DNA from: Sitta carolinensis
Taxonomy: Eukaryota; Chordata; Aves; Passeriformes; Sittidae
Length of the DNA stretch: 64,000 nucleotides
Direction of reading: 5' to 3'
Assembly: GCA_032173965.1 (NCBI GenBank)
Contig: JAVUNC010000004.1
Location: 60,861,501-60,925,500 of the forward strand
The notes beneath the pieces are model-generated. The model was not told the origin of the DNA and did no database searches. It worked only from the letters and a program-made list of their open reading frames with translations. Made by a program: the position numbers and the translations under genes. Positions 33,887 through 51,842 of this stretch are shown piece after piece. Numbering within the stretch: position 1 is the first letter of the stretch; every line of letters begins with the position of its first letter.

Positions 33887-36800
33887 TTGACTGGTTTCAA
33901 TGCAGACAGACTTGTTCATCTGGAGTTCAGCCAGTTCTGAGGTTTTGCTAGATGGACAACTTCGGCTTCCTACAGTCTGCTGTCATCTGAACACCAGCTC
34001 CCAGGAAGGACATTCTGTTTCTGTTTACAAGGATAAAACTGAGAAAACAGATTATGGAAATGATTGTGGTGAAAACTGAAGAAACCAAAATTTTTACATG
34101 TCTTATAAAATGCCTGATAGCAGGATGTCTGTGGACTAAAATCTTCACCTATTTCCGTTTAAAAGTCTCACAGATTATATACTGAGTTTCAGATTGCTTC
34201 TTTGCTGCTCCGTTTTGGATTTTTCTTTTTTTTTTTCCTCTTTAGGATGATGTACAGCATACTGCCATTGATCTGTTGCATTTTGCATTAGCTGTTTTGT
34301 ATACTGTCCACCATGGTATGAAGTGCCTCATTTCCCTTTCAATTTTCTACCTTAGCCTTTTTAGCTGGAGGCAGGGAATGAAGTGTTTTGTTTTGGTTTT
34401 TGTTTTTTAATCAGTGCAAGAAGACACAAGCTTTCTATTCTTCCTTCAAATAAGTGATATAGACTTAAGGCCATTTTTAAGATACATTTCAGTAAGTTTA
34501 CCAGATTTATAAGTGCAAGATACGGGAAAATAGGAAGGTTGTAGTGAGCCAAAATAGTCTCAGTGGTGCAAAATTATTTGTATAATATATGTTTCATGAC
34601 ATGCTTTACTGCCACAGCAGAAGTGTCTGTGTTGGGTTTTTTAAACAGCCCTTTCAAATGGAAATATTTCAGCAACAACAAATCTCAGAAGGAAGCCAGT
34701 ACTGGCTTCTTACGAGTCTTCTTGTATGCTGGAGGAGATTGTTACTTGCAGAGAATAGAGAATGAAAGTTTTCTAAGGAATTACAGTTTCAAATTTCCAA
34801 ACATTTAATTTTTAGAGGTTTTTTTTCCTACATCAATTTTCCCTTAAGTTGTATTAATAGTTAGTCTACATGCTAGGAACAGAATTGTGGTTGTTTATGT
34901 ATTGAATGTGCCCAAGAGTCAGCTTGTGAGCATGTTCTGTGCACAGTTCAGCTTCTTTGTCATGCCAGTCGCCATCTGTATGATGGGAACTTTCATTAGC
35001 ACATTTTGTGATTACCTGTATTCCAGTCTGTGCTGGAACAAAGTTATATGGGAATTAAGTATTCCTTGTACAATGCTGCTGCCTCTCTATTTAGAAGTTG
35101 GGTTTCTCCTACACCATAGTTCGGTTCATTATTTATGATGTTTGTTTGTAACTACTTTTGTTTTCAGATACTTGACCTTTCTAAAAGTATCTCCTTTTTC
35201 CATGTACTTGTAACAGATTTACTTGTAAAACTTCTCTGCCCTGCTGCTTTAGAAAACTCTCAAAAGCACTGTAAATCTACTACGATATGGTGCTGGGTTG
35301 CACTAGGGAATTGTGCTCATCATTAAAGTAGTTTAAGCAGAATAGTGCAATGAATTCCTGCTAGACTTGCTGAATTATATTGGGGAAAAAGGAGATTTGT
35401 TGTGCTTTAATGCAACAACAGCTCTAGAGCGTGCCCATTTCAGTGACCTCCTGGTGGCTGTTTGAGATCATGAAAGGAGGCTGCACAAGGCAGCGACTCC
35501 CTTAGAGAGGACCAAAGGAACTGCTTCATGTGGTTGCACCCTTGCTGTCATAGAATAGTTCAGATTAAATCAGTGCTCTGCTAAAGATGTGTTGTGAGAC
35601 ATTGTGTGTATGAGAGAGAGAGAGAGGAAAAACTTTCTAAAATTATGTAGAGCTGTGAAATTTTTGGAGAGTATCTGAAATTAAAACCTTTTTGTGCCAG
35701 GGAACATTACTTTGTTAGAAGCCAAAGCACTGATGAATGGCTAAAGCAAGGAAATTGCTGGGGAGGAAGAGCAGGTTTTTCCCTTTAAATTCTTAATCAG
35801 TATAGAAGAACATGTAGGAAAACACTAAAGAAGTAATTCAAGTTAGTGGTGGTTTTCTTTCCAGTAAACTGTAGTAAAATGTACCTTCAGCACTTCTTTT
35901 TTTAGACTATTTTGAAAGGGTATGGGTGTTGTGTTTGAACAAACTTCACTACATCATTACATTCAAAGTGGAAACAGAAAAGCTAAGAATGGGAAATGTG
36001 TACTTTAAGTATCTCACTATGAAAATAGTGAGAAAATAATTTCTGTGGTCATTTTTAGAGATTATATTTAAGCAATGTTTGCCATGCAAAATAGCTTTCT
36101 ATTTTGGAAGTGCTACAGTGTTACGGTATCTTGGTTGAATCCACTTTTGCATTAAATTCAATATACAGTAAGATGGCAAAAGCAGTGAAGCAGATGAGGA
36201 ACTAGTTTTGCTAGCAAGATTCCTCTTATTTCCATGACTAGAGAGCAGAGACAGTATTTGAATATTCCAATATGGACTGTAAACAGCTTAGGAGTAGACA
36301 TAAATTCACCTCTGAGTAAAGTATTGAAATCTAAGGGTCAAACAGAAGAAATCTGTTTAAGAAGCTAGCCTGGCTTTCTTTTTATTACTGCTAAAGTAGT
36401 TATTTCCATCACTACTGCAACTGTACAAAACAAGAAATGCACATGAGAAGGCCCCACAGCACACAGTGATCCTGGCTCTGAAGGGGACATTGTCCTTTAA
36501 TAACTGCAAGGCTCCCACATGCACAGAATTACAAGGGACTTCTAAGAAATCAGTAATTGAGTGCAAGCCAGTCATAGCAACTACTTTCTGTAGTATTTAC
36601 AAATACAGTTAGTGTCGAAATTGGTGGAAAACTTTCCCAGGACTGGGAAAGAGGAAACCTAAGGTTTAACACCAATGAGAAACAGTTTGTGCATTGGGTC
36701 TGTGGTACCAATATTGGGAAGAACAGTTCCAGCTAGGAAAAACTTCAATCTGTTGTCTTTCTCTGAGCCAAATGACAACATTTTATCTATAGTCACCTAA

Positions 36801-37185
36801 CTTCCCCACCCATTTCCTTTTGCTTATGCCAGTAATAACTTTTGCATTACTGTAAAACTTTTTTTAGGAATTTGTAAATATGTAAAATGAAAATACGGAA
36901 AAATTGTGTACCAAAATGGTATAAAAATGTGTAAGATAAATGCTCTGTTTAATGAGAAGCTGTAATTAAATGCTGCTTTGAGAAAGTGTGCATGAGGACA
37001 TGTTAAATATTCTGTGTAAGTTGTGCTAATAACAGCAAATTATCCATTTATGTTGTAAAACTTCATGCTAATGTGGAATATGAAGGAAAACTGAGTATTT
37101 TACTTCAAGGAAAGTTCTTGGAAGACTTTATGTGCATAATCATTGTTAAATATGTTCATAATAAAGTTTTATATCTTTATATTGT
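33887..37185 (+). other. TMEM181: TMEM181 3' untranslated region
   Basis: About 3.3 kb runs from the stop to a canonical AATAAA at 37160-37165, with a T-rich stretch after it. It contains a Pumilio-type TGTAAATA (36873-36880) and several ATTAAA hexamers that could give shorter forms. Open frames here, such as 34563-34808 and 34887-35138, are untranslated sequence. Confidence 0.7.
37160..37165 (+). terminator. TMEM181: TMEM181 poly(A) signal AATAAA
   Basis: Canonical AATAAA followed within about 20-40 nt by T/GT-rich sequence (GTTTTATATC...GTATCCTGGG). It is the strongest cleavage signal after the TMEM181 stop. Confidence 0.7.
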
Positions 37186-40040
37186 ATCCTGGGTTTATTT
37201 TTCTTCTACTGAATTTTAGTTTCCTTCTCATGAATTGTTTTCATGATGTACACATTTTCAGCTTACGTGCACTTTCTTATGCATATTGAAACTTGGTTAA
37301 TTGCATGAGGATGGGATCCAAGAGGCTGTGTCATCCTAGATGTTTTGTATTGTTTATTGGGGGGTGTTAATATCTTGCCCAGCCTTGAAGGTGGAAGGAC
37401 AGGTTGCTAAGCGTTTTAAATACACCAGCCAGGTTACAGAAGGGACCTGGCATTTTCAAATGGCTTCACAGTGGCTTTGCAAAGCCTGCTGTGGTCATGC
37501 TGGCAGTGAGAATTCTCCTGGTGAATGTTAATACCAGTAATAAAAAACAGGTTTAGAGATGGTGAAGATGCTGATGTCATTCATCAGCTTCTTACAACTC
37601 TATCTTCCAAAAGTCTGCTCATAGCTGCAGTGATCAGCACACCACTTGCTGTTTGGGGTGATGCCATTTCTTACATAAACTCGAGGGGAGAATGAAATCT
37701 CTCTCTGCTGAATAAAATGGCCACAAACTTCCCTGCACAAATGGATATGCAGCTTATCCCACCTTATCACATAGGGTGGTGCTTGTTTAGCAGCAGCAGT
37801 TAATCCTGGAGCCATTTCCTTAGGTTTTAGTTAACACAGGTCAGACTCCTCTGTGGCACTGACAGTAAATGGCTTCCCCCTTCCTCCTCCTCCCCTGCAG
37901 ATGGGCTGCCATGCCCCCGTTTCTGGAATCATATGAAGAGCCGTGGCAATAACCAAGAGACAGCAGAGACTGGCTGTATAATTACCTTGAATGCTCCATC
38001 CACAGTTTGGGTTTATTTTTTTTAAGGTCAATTCATTACCTAGAGCCAGGACTCTGCAAGCTCCTCACCCAACTGCTTTACTTTGGCACTGAGATAAGCT
38101 CACCATCAGCCTCTGAAAAAAGTGCCTAAAACTGAAGTGTTTGAAAGTAATGAAAATTTTAAAACCAGTTACTGTAGAACCCTGAAATAGTAATTGCTAT
38201 GTAATTTTAAAGAAAAGTACTATTTTAATAATGGGAGTGGGAAACGAACACCCAAAAATCCACAACCTCTAAATCCCTTTCTTAAGTCCTAAAACTTAGA
38301 TTGGCAGTACTGGTTATTGCTCACATGTAAAACCACCTATAAAACTCTATCTATCTTTCCATACAAGTACAACTCCTGTTTTCATGCAATGGGGTTTCTC
38401 CTCCCATGCAGCCTTTACACTCACAAGCATCTCAAACATTTTGTCAGGGTTTTTTTGCAGCTCAGCATATGCATGAACCAACAAATGGCAAAAAACCAAG
38501 GTATTTGCTATTATTAAGGAATGTCTGAATGGCTTGACCAAGAAGCAAATATTGACTCAAAGTGCACAAAACTGTTTAAGTGTAAATAAACAGTTCAGTA
38601 GGTACTACACTGCCAGCATCATTCTGGCATGATGGAAAGGAGAAAAATTATCTAAGCATCTAGATGAAAAATTTCCTCAGCAACTCAAGAGAGCAAAGAC
38701 TTATTCTTTTCATGACGTTTCTCTCTAACCCTGATGGCTGTTTTAGGCACGTTATTCAGCCTGATTTTAATATTTTCTTTTTACAGGTGTTGTATCATTT
38801 CTGACTGAAGACTGAACCCATACTAAAGCTCTCTTACAGCAATGTAAGGGATGTGCTCCTCAGGCTAAGGTATACACACTCTGTATATAGCCTGCAGCAC
38901 TCACTAGGATATATGTGACAAGAATGAAGTGGCTTGTCATCATGGAGATACTTTTACAGAGTTGTTTTGAAACTGGAACATCAGCAGAAATACAGAAGCC
39001 TTACAGCTCTATTAGAAGTCTCAAATGTAGCAAGCCCAAAGCTGCTGATACAAACACCTGTTTTGCTCTTCTGACAGCAGATATGGATAGGGAGGAAAAG
39101 GGTCAAAGCCTTGCCCAGCACAGGGCTTTCCCCAGTCTGACTACACTGAGCAGAGTTAGCACAGAGCACGTAACACTATGGCAAACAAATCCTCTCCGGT
39201 CATTTGAATTTGCAGAATTGCATCTCTCCAGATCGTGGAAACAGAATCATGCTGTTGTACCAGCAATCCTCTTAAAACAGCTCTAGCTGAGGGCCAGATT
39301 CTGAACACATTAGACAGGGCTTCCTCCAAAGAAGCAAACCACAGATCGTTCAGACTGACTCCAGCCCAGGGATGCTCTCTCACATGAGTCTGTAACTTTC
39401 AGCTTCATTAGCAGTGAGCTACTGCTTGCAGAAGCAGCACAGCTGTTTGCAGAGGTTTCATTAAATTCATAGTAGGCTCCCATTTCTTTAATTAGCTGAC
39501 AAAACATTACCCTAGCCTATGCTGAAAACCTGTTTTACTTGTTATTCTGCAACTTTCTTACTCACATGTTATTTAATCACATCACCTCAAGGCAGCTTTT
39601 TCCCCTTCCAGAAAGAATCACGTTTCATCAGCTACCAGAACTCGCCACCCTCACTATCAGCAAAATTAACATGGTCTGTAGCAAGTAAGCTCAAGACCTA
39701 ATATTTAACACATGTAACTGACTGCAGAAGTGAATGATTACCCAGGTACAGCTTGCTGAACACTTCCAGAATGTGAAAAAATTCTTACCTGTCTTTGTTC
39801 AATGAATGTTCTTTGTATCGTTCCATGCTCTAAATGTCTTACAAAAAGTTTAAACAGGTCCCAAAAATACAGCCAAATTACTTTTTGATAAAAGTTACTT
39901 TTCTTGCAACTTTGTAGTGACTCAGGCAAAATTATGAAAGTGCTTGCATTGTGGTATGTACCTTGACTATCTTGAAGAGAACTGAAAAACCTGAAACTTT
40001 TTCCCCCAATAACAAAAGGTTTAAGTTTAAATGAATCACA
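37186..40040. other. Tail-to-tail intergenic spacer between TMEM181 and DYNLT1
   Basis: No gene, transposon or RNA gene recognised. Open frames here are short and featureless. Confidence 0.5.
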
Positions 40041-40063
40041 CCAATGGTTATGAATTTCAATAA

Positions 40064-40069
40064 TTTAAT
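40064..40069 (-). terminator. DYNLT1: Candidate DYNLT1 poly(A) signal (ATTAAA)
   Basis: Minus-strand ATTAAA lies about 320 nt after the DYNLT1 stop, which would give a short 3' UTR. It is a variant hexamer and other AT-rich choices exist nearby. Confidence 0.35.
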
Positions 40070-40391
40070 GCTAACCAAAAGTACAAAGTGTGAAAGTCAG
40101 TGTCTCATTTATATTGGTCTAAGAAAAGAAATCTAGAGAAAGTGTTTACACTGCAGCAGATTTCAATATTAGCACCTTGAAGAGAAGTTCTGAAGTGATA
40201 AAAAAGTATAGAAAACACTGGTATGGTACTAGGTACAAACATATAACAGGTAACAGCATGTTTTCAAATTTCTACCTTTGAAGAAAAGTTACTAAAAAAA
40301 TGCATTAAAAACAAGTTGTTCAGGTTTTCACAGTTTGAGTGGAGATGGAATCAAGTGCTGGAATAGAAAAGAATGAACCATTTCAAGGCAA

Positions 40392-45086
<4,695 letters not shown>

Positions 45087-45193
45087 CTTCCCGGCGGAGC
45101 CGCTCCGCCGCCACCGAGCGCCGCCACCGAGCCCCGGCACCGCCCCTCGCCGCCCGCACCGCGCGTGCGCGCCGGCGCCGGGCTCGGCCCCGC

Positions 45194-45203
45194 CAAGATG
45201 GCG
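45194..45203 (+). promoter_or_regulatory. DYNLT1: YY1-type motif upstream of DYNLT1
   Basis: CAAGATGGCG fits the YY1 core and lies about 110 nt upstream of the DYNLT1 start codon, at a position typical of YY1 sites near transcription starts. Confidence 0.5.
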
Positions 45204-45258
45204 CGGTTGCCACAGCGACAGCGGGAGATGGCGCTCTGCGGGGCGGCCGCGGGGTTGC

Positions 45259-45761
45259 TGTTATAAGTGCATACTTTAGTATTGGCTTTTCGCAAATGTT
45301 GGAGTTAATGTTATAAGCATGATGGTTTGTCTATAGTTTTTAGTGGGTTTTTACTGCTTGAATAGATGTATAAGGGTTTTCTTTGCTGTAGTTTGGAATT
45401 TAGGTGTAGTGTGTTTCAGCTGCCTGGATAACTTCTGAGAGAGGCTCAAGTGACTCTCAGCGTTCACCGCTTGTGGAAGAAGGGACCAAAGGCCAAATCA
45501 AAAAGATGATAACCGAATAAAAGTGAGATTACGCTTGACGGACCCAGAGTGACCATGCAGAGCAGTTCCTGGAAAAGTGAATGTGCATAAGTCCATGCCT
45601 GAAGAACAGGATAAAAAGGGGGAGTTCCAAGACACCGGGGTGCTCTTGGCAGCGTGCCGAGACACCCGGTAGCGACCGTATTTCTTTGCTCTATTATTTC
45701 TCCTATTGTCTTTATTAAACATTTTTAAACTTCACCAGGAAAGTGAACTTCGTTTTTCACA
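45259..45761 (+). mobile_element. Solo-LTR-like endogenous retroviral element (about 503 bp)
   Basis: AT-rich block inserted between GC-rich flanks, starting TGTTATAAG and ending TTTTTCACA, the TG...CA type ends of an LTR. Inside are a TATA-like GATAAAAAG near 45611 and a poly(A)-type ATTAAA near 45714 in the usual order. No viral coding sequence accompanies it. The flanking five bases (GTTGC and GTGCC) are not a clear target duplication, so the exact ends, especially the right one, are uncertain. It resembles avian ERVL-type LTRs by memory only. Confidence 0.6.
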
Positions 45762-46072
45762 GTGCCAGACGTGCCAAAGCCTGTGGCTGAGAGAGGCAGG
45801 GGACCCGCTGCTCACGGCTTTTCGTACCGATAGCTTGGCGTTCGCGTTCCGCCGTCCAAGAGATCCTCCCTTGGGAGGATCCCCAAGGAGGGAGGGAGGG
45901 TGTGCTTCTTTCTTCTGGAAACAGCGGAGAAAGAAGGCCTGTGTCACAAACTGAAAAACTAAAAGCATAGAAAAACTCTCCCTGTTTTTCCATTATATTC
46001 CCTCCCGCCCATCCAGAGGGGAGTGACAGAGCGGCTTTGGTGGGCATCTGGCATCCGGACAGGGTCAGCCCA
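45762..46072 (-). mobile_element. Second LTR fragment, opposite orientation
   Basis: On the minus strand from about 46072 it reads GGGCTGACCCTGTCCGG, then CCACCAAAGCCGCTCTGTCA and CTCCCCTC. This closely follows the start of a bird LTR family whose edge also opens this window at 1-28. The element is cut off at or before the + strand LTR. It contains a 20-bp hairpin at 45862-45881. Confidence 0.55.
45862..45881. repeat. Perfect 9-bp inverted repeat with 2-nt loop
   Basis: GATCCTCCC TT GGGAGGATC within the minus-strand LTR fragment. Confidence 0.95.
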
Positions 46073-46476
46073 GCGCAGAAGAATATCTGAATTCTTACAG
46101 TTCTAAGCAGATCACATAGGTTTTAGCAGACATAGCAAGATCAAGGAGAATTAAATTAAAGGGCACACCTGTCACAGTTCCTGGATGCTTTGTGTGTGCC
46201 GGGTTTACAGGTTGTGCAAATCACTGATGCTACCAGCCCCTGAGAACTGCTGGGAGCTGTAGGCTCAGAGGGTATGAACTGCAGATGGAATCCGGATGGA
46301 GGGAGAAATAACTTACAGGGGACAAGTGCGAAGGGCTGTATGGAGGCAGGAATAAACAGCTCTACAAGTGCAGGACCAGCTCGTTCAGTAGCTGTTCCAT
46401 AGACACATGGAGTAGGGAGGTGCTTAGGTACAATTTGTCTCAATTTCTTGTATGGTGCTATTAAAAAAGAAAGAAA

Positions 46477-46532
46477 ATAATTAATAATATATAATATAGT
46501 AATAATAATAGTATAATAATAATATAATAATA

Positions 46533-46573
<41 letters not shown>

Positions 46574-46581
46574 TAATAATT
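46477..46581. repeat. (TAA)n microsatellite, interrupted
   Basis: About 100 bases of TAA/ATA units with a few G interruptions. Confidence 0.9.
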
Positions 46582-49500
46582 ACATAGAGCCTGGAAGCAG
46601 TATTCCTATTTCCCTCTCTGCAGTAGGGCTGCACAAGGAATACCATGTCCAGTCTGGGCATTGTATTTCAAGAAGGTTGAGGGAGTTACAGCTCCAGGGC
46701 CTGAGTGTGCTGACTGAGCAGTCTTGATCCTGTCTCCAGTCCTGTGTCAGGCTCTGCCTCCTGTTTCTCATGAAAAAGGAGACCCTGACCAGCCACCTCA
46801 CTTTGGGGCTCTGCCCATTCCAAGTCTTGTGCTTGCTGCTTCCAAAAAGCAGGGACGAAAAGGTGGAGAATATGGGAAGACTGAACAAGTGATGCTTGTT
46901 TGAAGAAAAGCGTAAAAAGCTTTTATGGCTATGTATTTGGTTATATTCTTAGCATGTATAAAATGCTGCAGCAGTTTTCCATGTCCAGGGATGAGAGGGA
47001 AAAATATGAGGTAAATATGTGGCAATTAAGGCTTTGACTAAATATTAGGGGGAAGCTGGTAGTAGGGCTAATGTTCCACAGCCTGGATTTGGGATACAAT
47101 TAATCTGCCACTGTGGGTAGTTAGAATCCTCTGGTTACTTTTGGTGTCTCATTCAGTTAAAGTTTTGCCTAAAATTAAGGCCCGGATTATCCAAATATGT
47201 GGCATACATGCAGAACTCTATGTCCCACCAACAGTTGCTTTCTCTTCCATGATGCAGTTGAAGGTGATTAAACTTGACATACACAGGTGGAAATGTTTGA
47301 ACCTATTTAACTTGATGAGGTAATAAAAATGCAGGCTCTTGAACTTTGCCATGTGAGTAGAATTACTGGGCTTTGTTTCATTTTAACTAGAAATTACAAA
47401 TCTTGAAACACTTGAAACAGTTAAGAAAGGCTTCTGTGTTATACATACAGTTTGGTAGAGCCAGGAACAAGACAGGAGATTGAGCTGTAAGAATAAACTA
47501 TTCTTTTTCCTCCAGACTTAGAAATAATTGGGATGTAGTTTTGAACTTCATTATCTACTCTTAATTCTGTGATAGACTTAAGATGTCCAATCTGAGTAAT
47601 GTTTTAACTTTCAGTTGTTACCTGAGATCAGATTTCCAGTTGTGAAGTAAAATAACTTTCTTCTTCTTGCAGATGCATAAAAACTGAATTTTCTTGAATT
47701 TTTATCTATACTAATTGCTTTGTCATATAGACCTAAGTAGAAAACTGTTTTGTTTCCAGGAAACAACTGTTTATGATATAAACCAAGCTTTCTGTGCAAG
47801 TCCTGGAGACATTGAGGTTAGAAGTGTTTTCGCATTTATGGTGTCAGAAAAAGAAATATACTTAACTCAAAGCCACTTCTCTTCCTGTGTGTGGCTTGAA
47901 GACTGAGCATATTTTGGTGTATTAGTAAGCTCTTGTCGTCTCTTGTGCTGAGTCTCCTTTTAATGTTAGAAAAACAAATATCTTTGCTTGTTGCTGGTAA
48001 CAAAACCAGAGACCTGGCAAAAACTGTTATAACTCTAGAGCTCTTAGTTGAGTACATTTTCTTTCAGCTGTTTTGGGGTGCTCCTCTGAGCATACGTCAG
48101 TGGTATTGGTGCCCAGAGGAAGGAAAGGGGGTGGAGAACAGCCACCAGTTTTCTTTAAGGAGAGATAATTAAATAGTAAGACTGCTTCTCATCTTTTATA
48201 AGCAGTTTGCTTCCTGGTGTCTCTCTTTGATGGCTGCTGAAGAGGTGAGGACGTCTTTTTACTCTCTTCTGTATGATGTAGCACAGGGGGATGGATTTTT
48301 ATTTACTACTATGTTTTTTCTCAAACTGGAAAAGATTTAATGGAAAAACCATACCTGAAACTTAATTGTTTGTGTTTGGTTTAGTTATTTGTTTTATTTT
48401 TACTCTGAATTCTGGGGTGGGAAGTTATTAATATCACAGACTTAATTTTGGTAAAGCATTATCAAAGAATTTAAGTAATTTAGTGCATGTGCAGGAATGT
48501 GAAAGCTAAACTGTTGCAGCTAGGTAGTACAAAATAACACTTGTAATTTTCTTAACTGAGAATTAATTCATGTGATTGGTCTCAGCAGAATAGAAAATAG
48601 CCTCAAATTGCAGTACCTTTAGAGACTGGTTTTACTCTGGACCTTCTTAATATGTTTCTTGCTACTGATGTATTACAGCCATTTTCTGGGTTAATGGATA
48701 AAGTAATCCAATTATCTCAAGTAAATGAAGACTGTGACTTTAGAAGATCTGTTAATTTATAATTATTTAATTGCCATTATTTTGCTGATGCTTAAGGATC
48801 TGAAAGAGATCAATAATACATTACAGGTAAAACTGCTTTGAGGAAAATCTTGCTAAGCCAGCCATTTTAAAGTTTTAAAACTTGGAAAAGAAGCTGTTTT
48901 GCAAACTGAATCTAGTGTAAGGTAGGCTTTTTGCTTGATCTTCAGTAACTTACCTACATACTATTTTATCCTAATTAAAAAAACACCATGATTTTTTAAG
49001 GTTGTGCTCTGTGCCTGTATGAACCCCTCTGCTAAGGTACAGCCACGTTCATCATCCCTGCTGCCTTACAATGGCTTTGGGATTTCTCATGATATTTTCA
49101 AGAAGTTACTGATCCATTTGTAAGATGCCCGAGTTTAAATTAGTTTAAATACAAAGTATAGTAATAAATAATGATAAATATATAATTTAAGAAGTGCTTG
49201 AACAGAATATTTTTGTTGACTTTGTGCTGGAAAGGAAGAAGTGTTGTAGTATTTACTAAAGAGGTTTTTGTTACTTCTGATTTTGTGTTGAAGATGCTCA
49301 GCTTTGAGGTTAGATGACTGTGTAAAACAGATAGCTAGCTGGATTTAATGGGTGAACATGAAAGGAGGGCATCTCTGAAGGATTATGAGGTTTTTTCCTG
49401 TCAAAGAGAGTCATTACTGAAAATGCTTCTTTATTACTGGCAAAAAAAACTACTCTAGAGCAGACAGTTTTGGTGTAAAATTCTTATTTCACAGAGGTAG

Positions 49501-50245
49501 AGAGATTTTCAGTCTGATTTGAACACCTCTGTGAAATAATTACAAGTTCAAATTTGTCGTGGGGCCAAGAATTATCTCCTATTTTGGGGGTTATAATACT
49601 TTCATAATACTTTTATTTGCTCTTAAAGCTACCTCATCATTCAGCTAGATTTTTTTAGAGATTTTGAAGGACACATCGGATAGCAACTCTTTCTGTGCTT
49701 GCTTAGCTGCAGGTGTTGCTCTTTGTAACTGTTTTATTGTCACTGTGACACATTCTTAATAGCTCTGTAAGACATTCGTGTATTTTCTAGAAGATCACCA
49801 GGGCAGAGTTTTATTGGATCCACTTAGTATTGACTGTCATGCACTTGCTAGCTTTTACTGATGCTTTAGGGGATTTTCTGATGATGTTCTAGATATGTGT
49901 GAAATCTTAGGAGTTTATGGCAAATGTAGCTTGCCCTGTAATGGATATTTTGGTATTCTGTGTAGGGCAGAGACCTCAGAGTTTGTACTGACCCCTCTTT
50001 AGATTATGTTGACTTAAATGGCGTTGATGGCTTTAAACGTGCTCATCAATCCCAGGAGGTATTCATAAGGTAAAAGATGAAAGCAGATGAAGGATGCAGG
50101 GGCCTTTGAAAATGACATATATTGTGTTAGAAAAATTGGTCTGGCTTTATATGTTTCAAATGAGTAATTTCCTGTGAAATTGCAGATGGTAATGAAATAA
50201 AACATGATTATGCCTATCTCTGTCTCTTTTGTTTCCGCAGGAAAC

Positions 50246-50269
50246 TTTTTTTTTTTTTTTTTTTTTTTT
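50246..50269. repeat. Poly(T) run, 24 nt
   Basis: Uninterrupted T homopolymer. Confidence 0.9.
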
Positions 50270-50331
50270 CTTGAACACAAGCTTCTGTGAAATGCTTTGT
50301 CCTTTTGGTGTCTGTTGAAGGGTTTCACAAA

Positions 50332-50343
50332 CCCCCCCCCCCC
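50332..50343. repeat. Poly(C) run, 12 nt
   Basis: Twelve consecutive C, rare in this AT-rich setting and a likely sequencing or replication slippage site. Confidence 0.9.
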
Positions 50344-51842
50344 ATACACAAATGGAATGCAAACTGTTTATGTATACATATAATCACCCTCTGCTTTTTC
50401 TGGTGGAAAATTAAATACCTAAACTGGGGGAGGCTGCATGTAAAGTAATTCCCTGCACTGACAAAAATACATTGTCACTATGTTGCTGAAGTTTTAGTGG
50501 GTTCTTTTGGTGGTTTAAGCTTTTGTTTGTTTGTTTTAAACTTAAAACTCAGTATTTGAAAATAATGATCCAGCAATGCAGATGGCTGGTCAGATTCTGA
50601 GCTGAGGTCCATCAGTAACTGCTTTGGGAAGGCTTTGCCCTTCTGTCCCAGTGTCTACACCTGCCTAGAGCCTGACCATGTGTATCTACTTCATATTAAG
50701 TTTGAAACACTTAACTAGGTTTCTTATACACACCTTTAATATTGAGGTACCATAAAAGGAAATGTCTTTCATTTCTTGTAATGTGCACTAAATGTTAGAC
50801 AGCAATATTGAAAATTAATGAAATTAATTGCACATTAATGTGGTGTGTAAACTGGTTTAGGTTAAATAATCATCTCCTTTCTTGACTTTGCTGCAAGGTG
50901 TATTAAAATTATTTTATATTTTATTTCAAAAGTGAAGGTCACAGAATATATCCAAAGTTGTGATTCCGTGTCAGTTTTTTAAACTAATTTTTTTAAAATT
51001 GCATATATTTGTATGTTAACTTTGTCAGTTTGAGACCAAAATTGTTAGTGCACTGAGCTGGAAATAATATACAACTTAACTTTTTAGTGTCTCTGTGTAT
51101 TAGCAAAGATTATAGCATTATTTGGTATCAAACTAACAGACACAGGTAATTGATGGAAACGACTTAGAGTTGGGTTTTTTTTCCTCTTAGTCTTGTGATG
51201 TCTTTTCAAAAAAACAAGATTATAGAGAGATGTTTTTTCTCAAAAATTTTGTCTCAAAGAGTATGGCAGTCATGGGGTCTGTAGGCCTGTATTCAAAACT
51301 AACTTAAGCCCTTTTATTGGTTGTTTTTTTATGTTGACTGTACAGAAAATGTGCCTGAGTGCTAATGGACAGTATGGTGAGCCTCTCTGAAGAACAGGAC
51401 TGTCTTAAAACCTCTCCTGTGTCTGAATTACTGCATGAAAGGTTTGAGTATAACAAAATGTGTCCTTCACATAATTTGAAATGTCTTGAAGAGGTGAGAA
51501 GAGATAATGTTTGGTTTTTTGGTTATATTTTTTTCCCTTAGGCCCAGAAATCCCAAATCTACAAGACCAAATAAAGAAACCCAAACCATTTCTGCCACTC
51601 TGTTACACCATCTCTTGACAAATTGTCCCTCCATCTGGTGCCAGTTCAAGCCCTGGGACATTGCTTCAAGCTTTCATCTCTTTTGGAACCACTTTCAGTG
51701 GAAACAATAAAAGAAAGGAAGTTAAAGGCCACGTGAAAAAGTCAAGACTGCTGTGACCTTGATAACTGTTCATATTCCCTAGGTAGCAGAGACACTTAAA
51801 TGATGATCTGTGCAAAGGCAGACAGTTATTTTTCTTTTCAAG

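Larger units (their letters stand above)
46073..51842. other. Upstream region of SYTL3
   Basis: No CpG island and no recognised coding exon. 5' untranslated exons of SYTL3 may lie here, but cannot be placed from sequence alone. Weak candidates are 48222-48244 (TATAA 25 nt upstream, donor GTGAGG) and 51347-51375 (CTGTACAG acceptor, GTGAGC donor). Simple repeats are listed separately. Confidence 0.5.
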
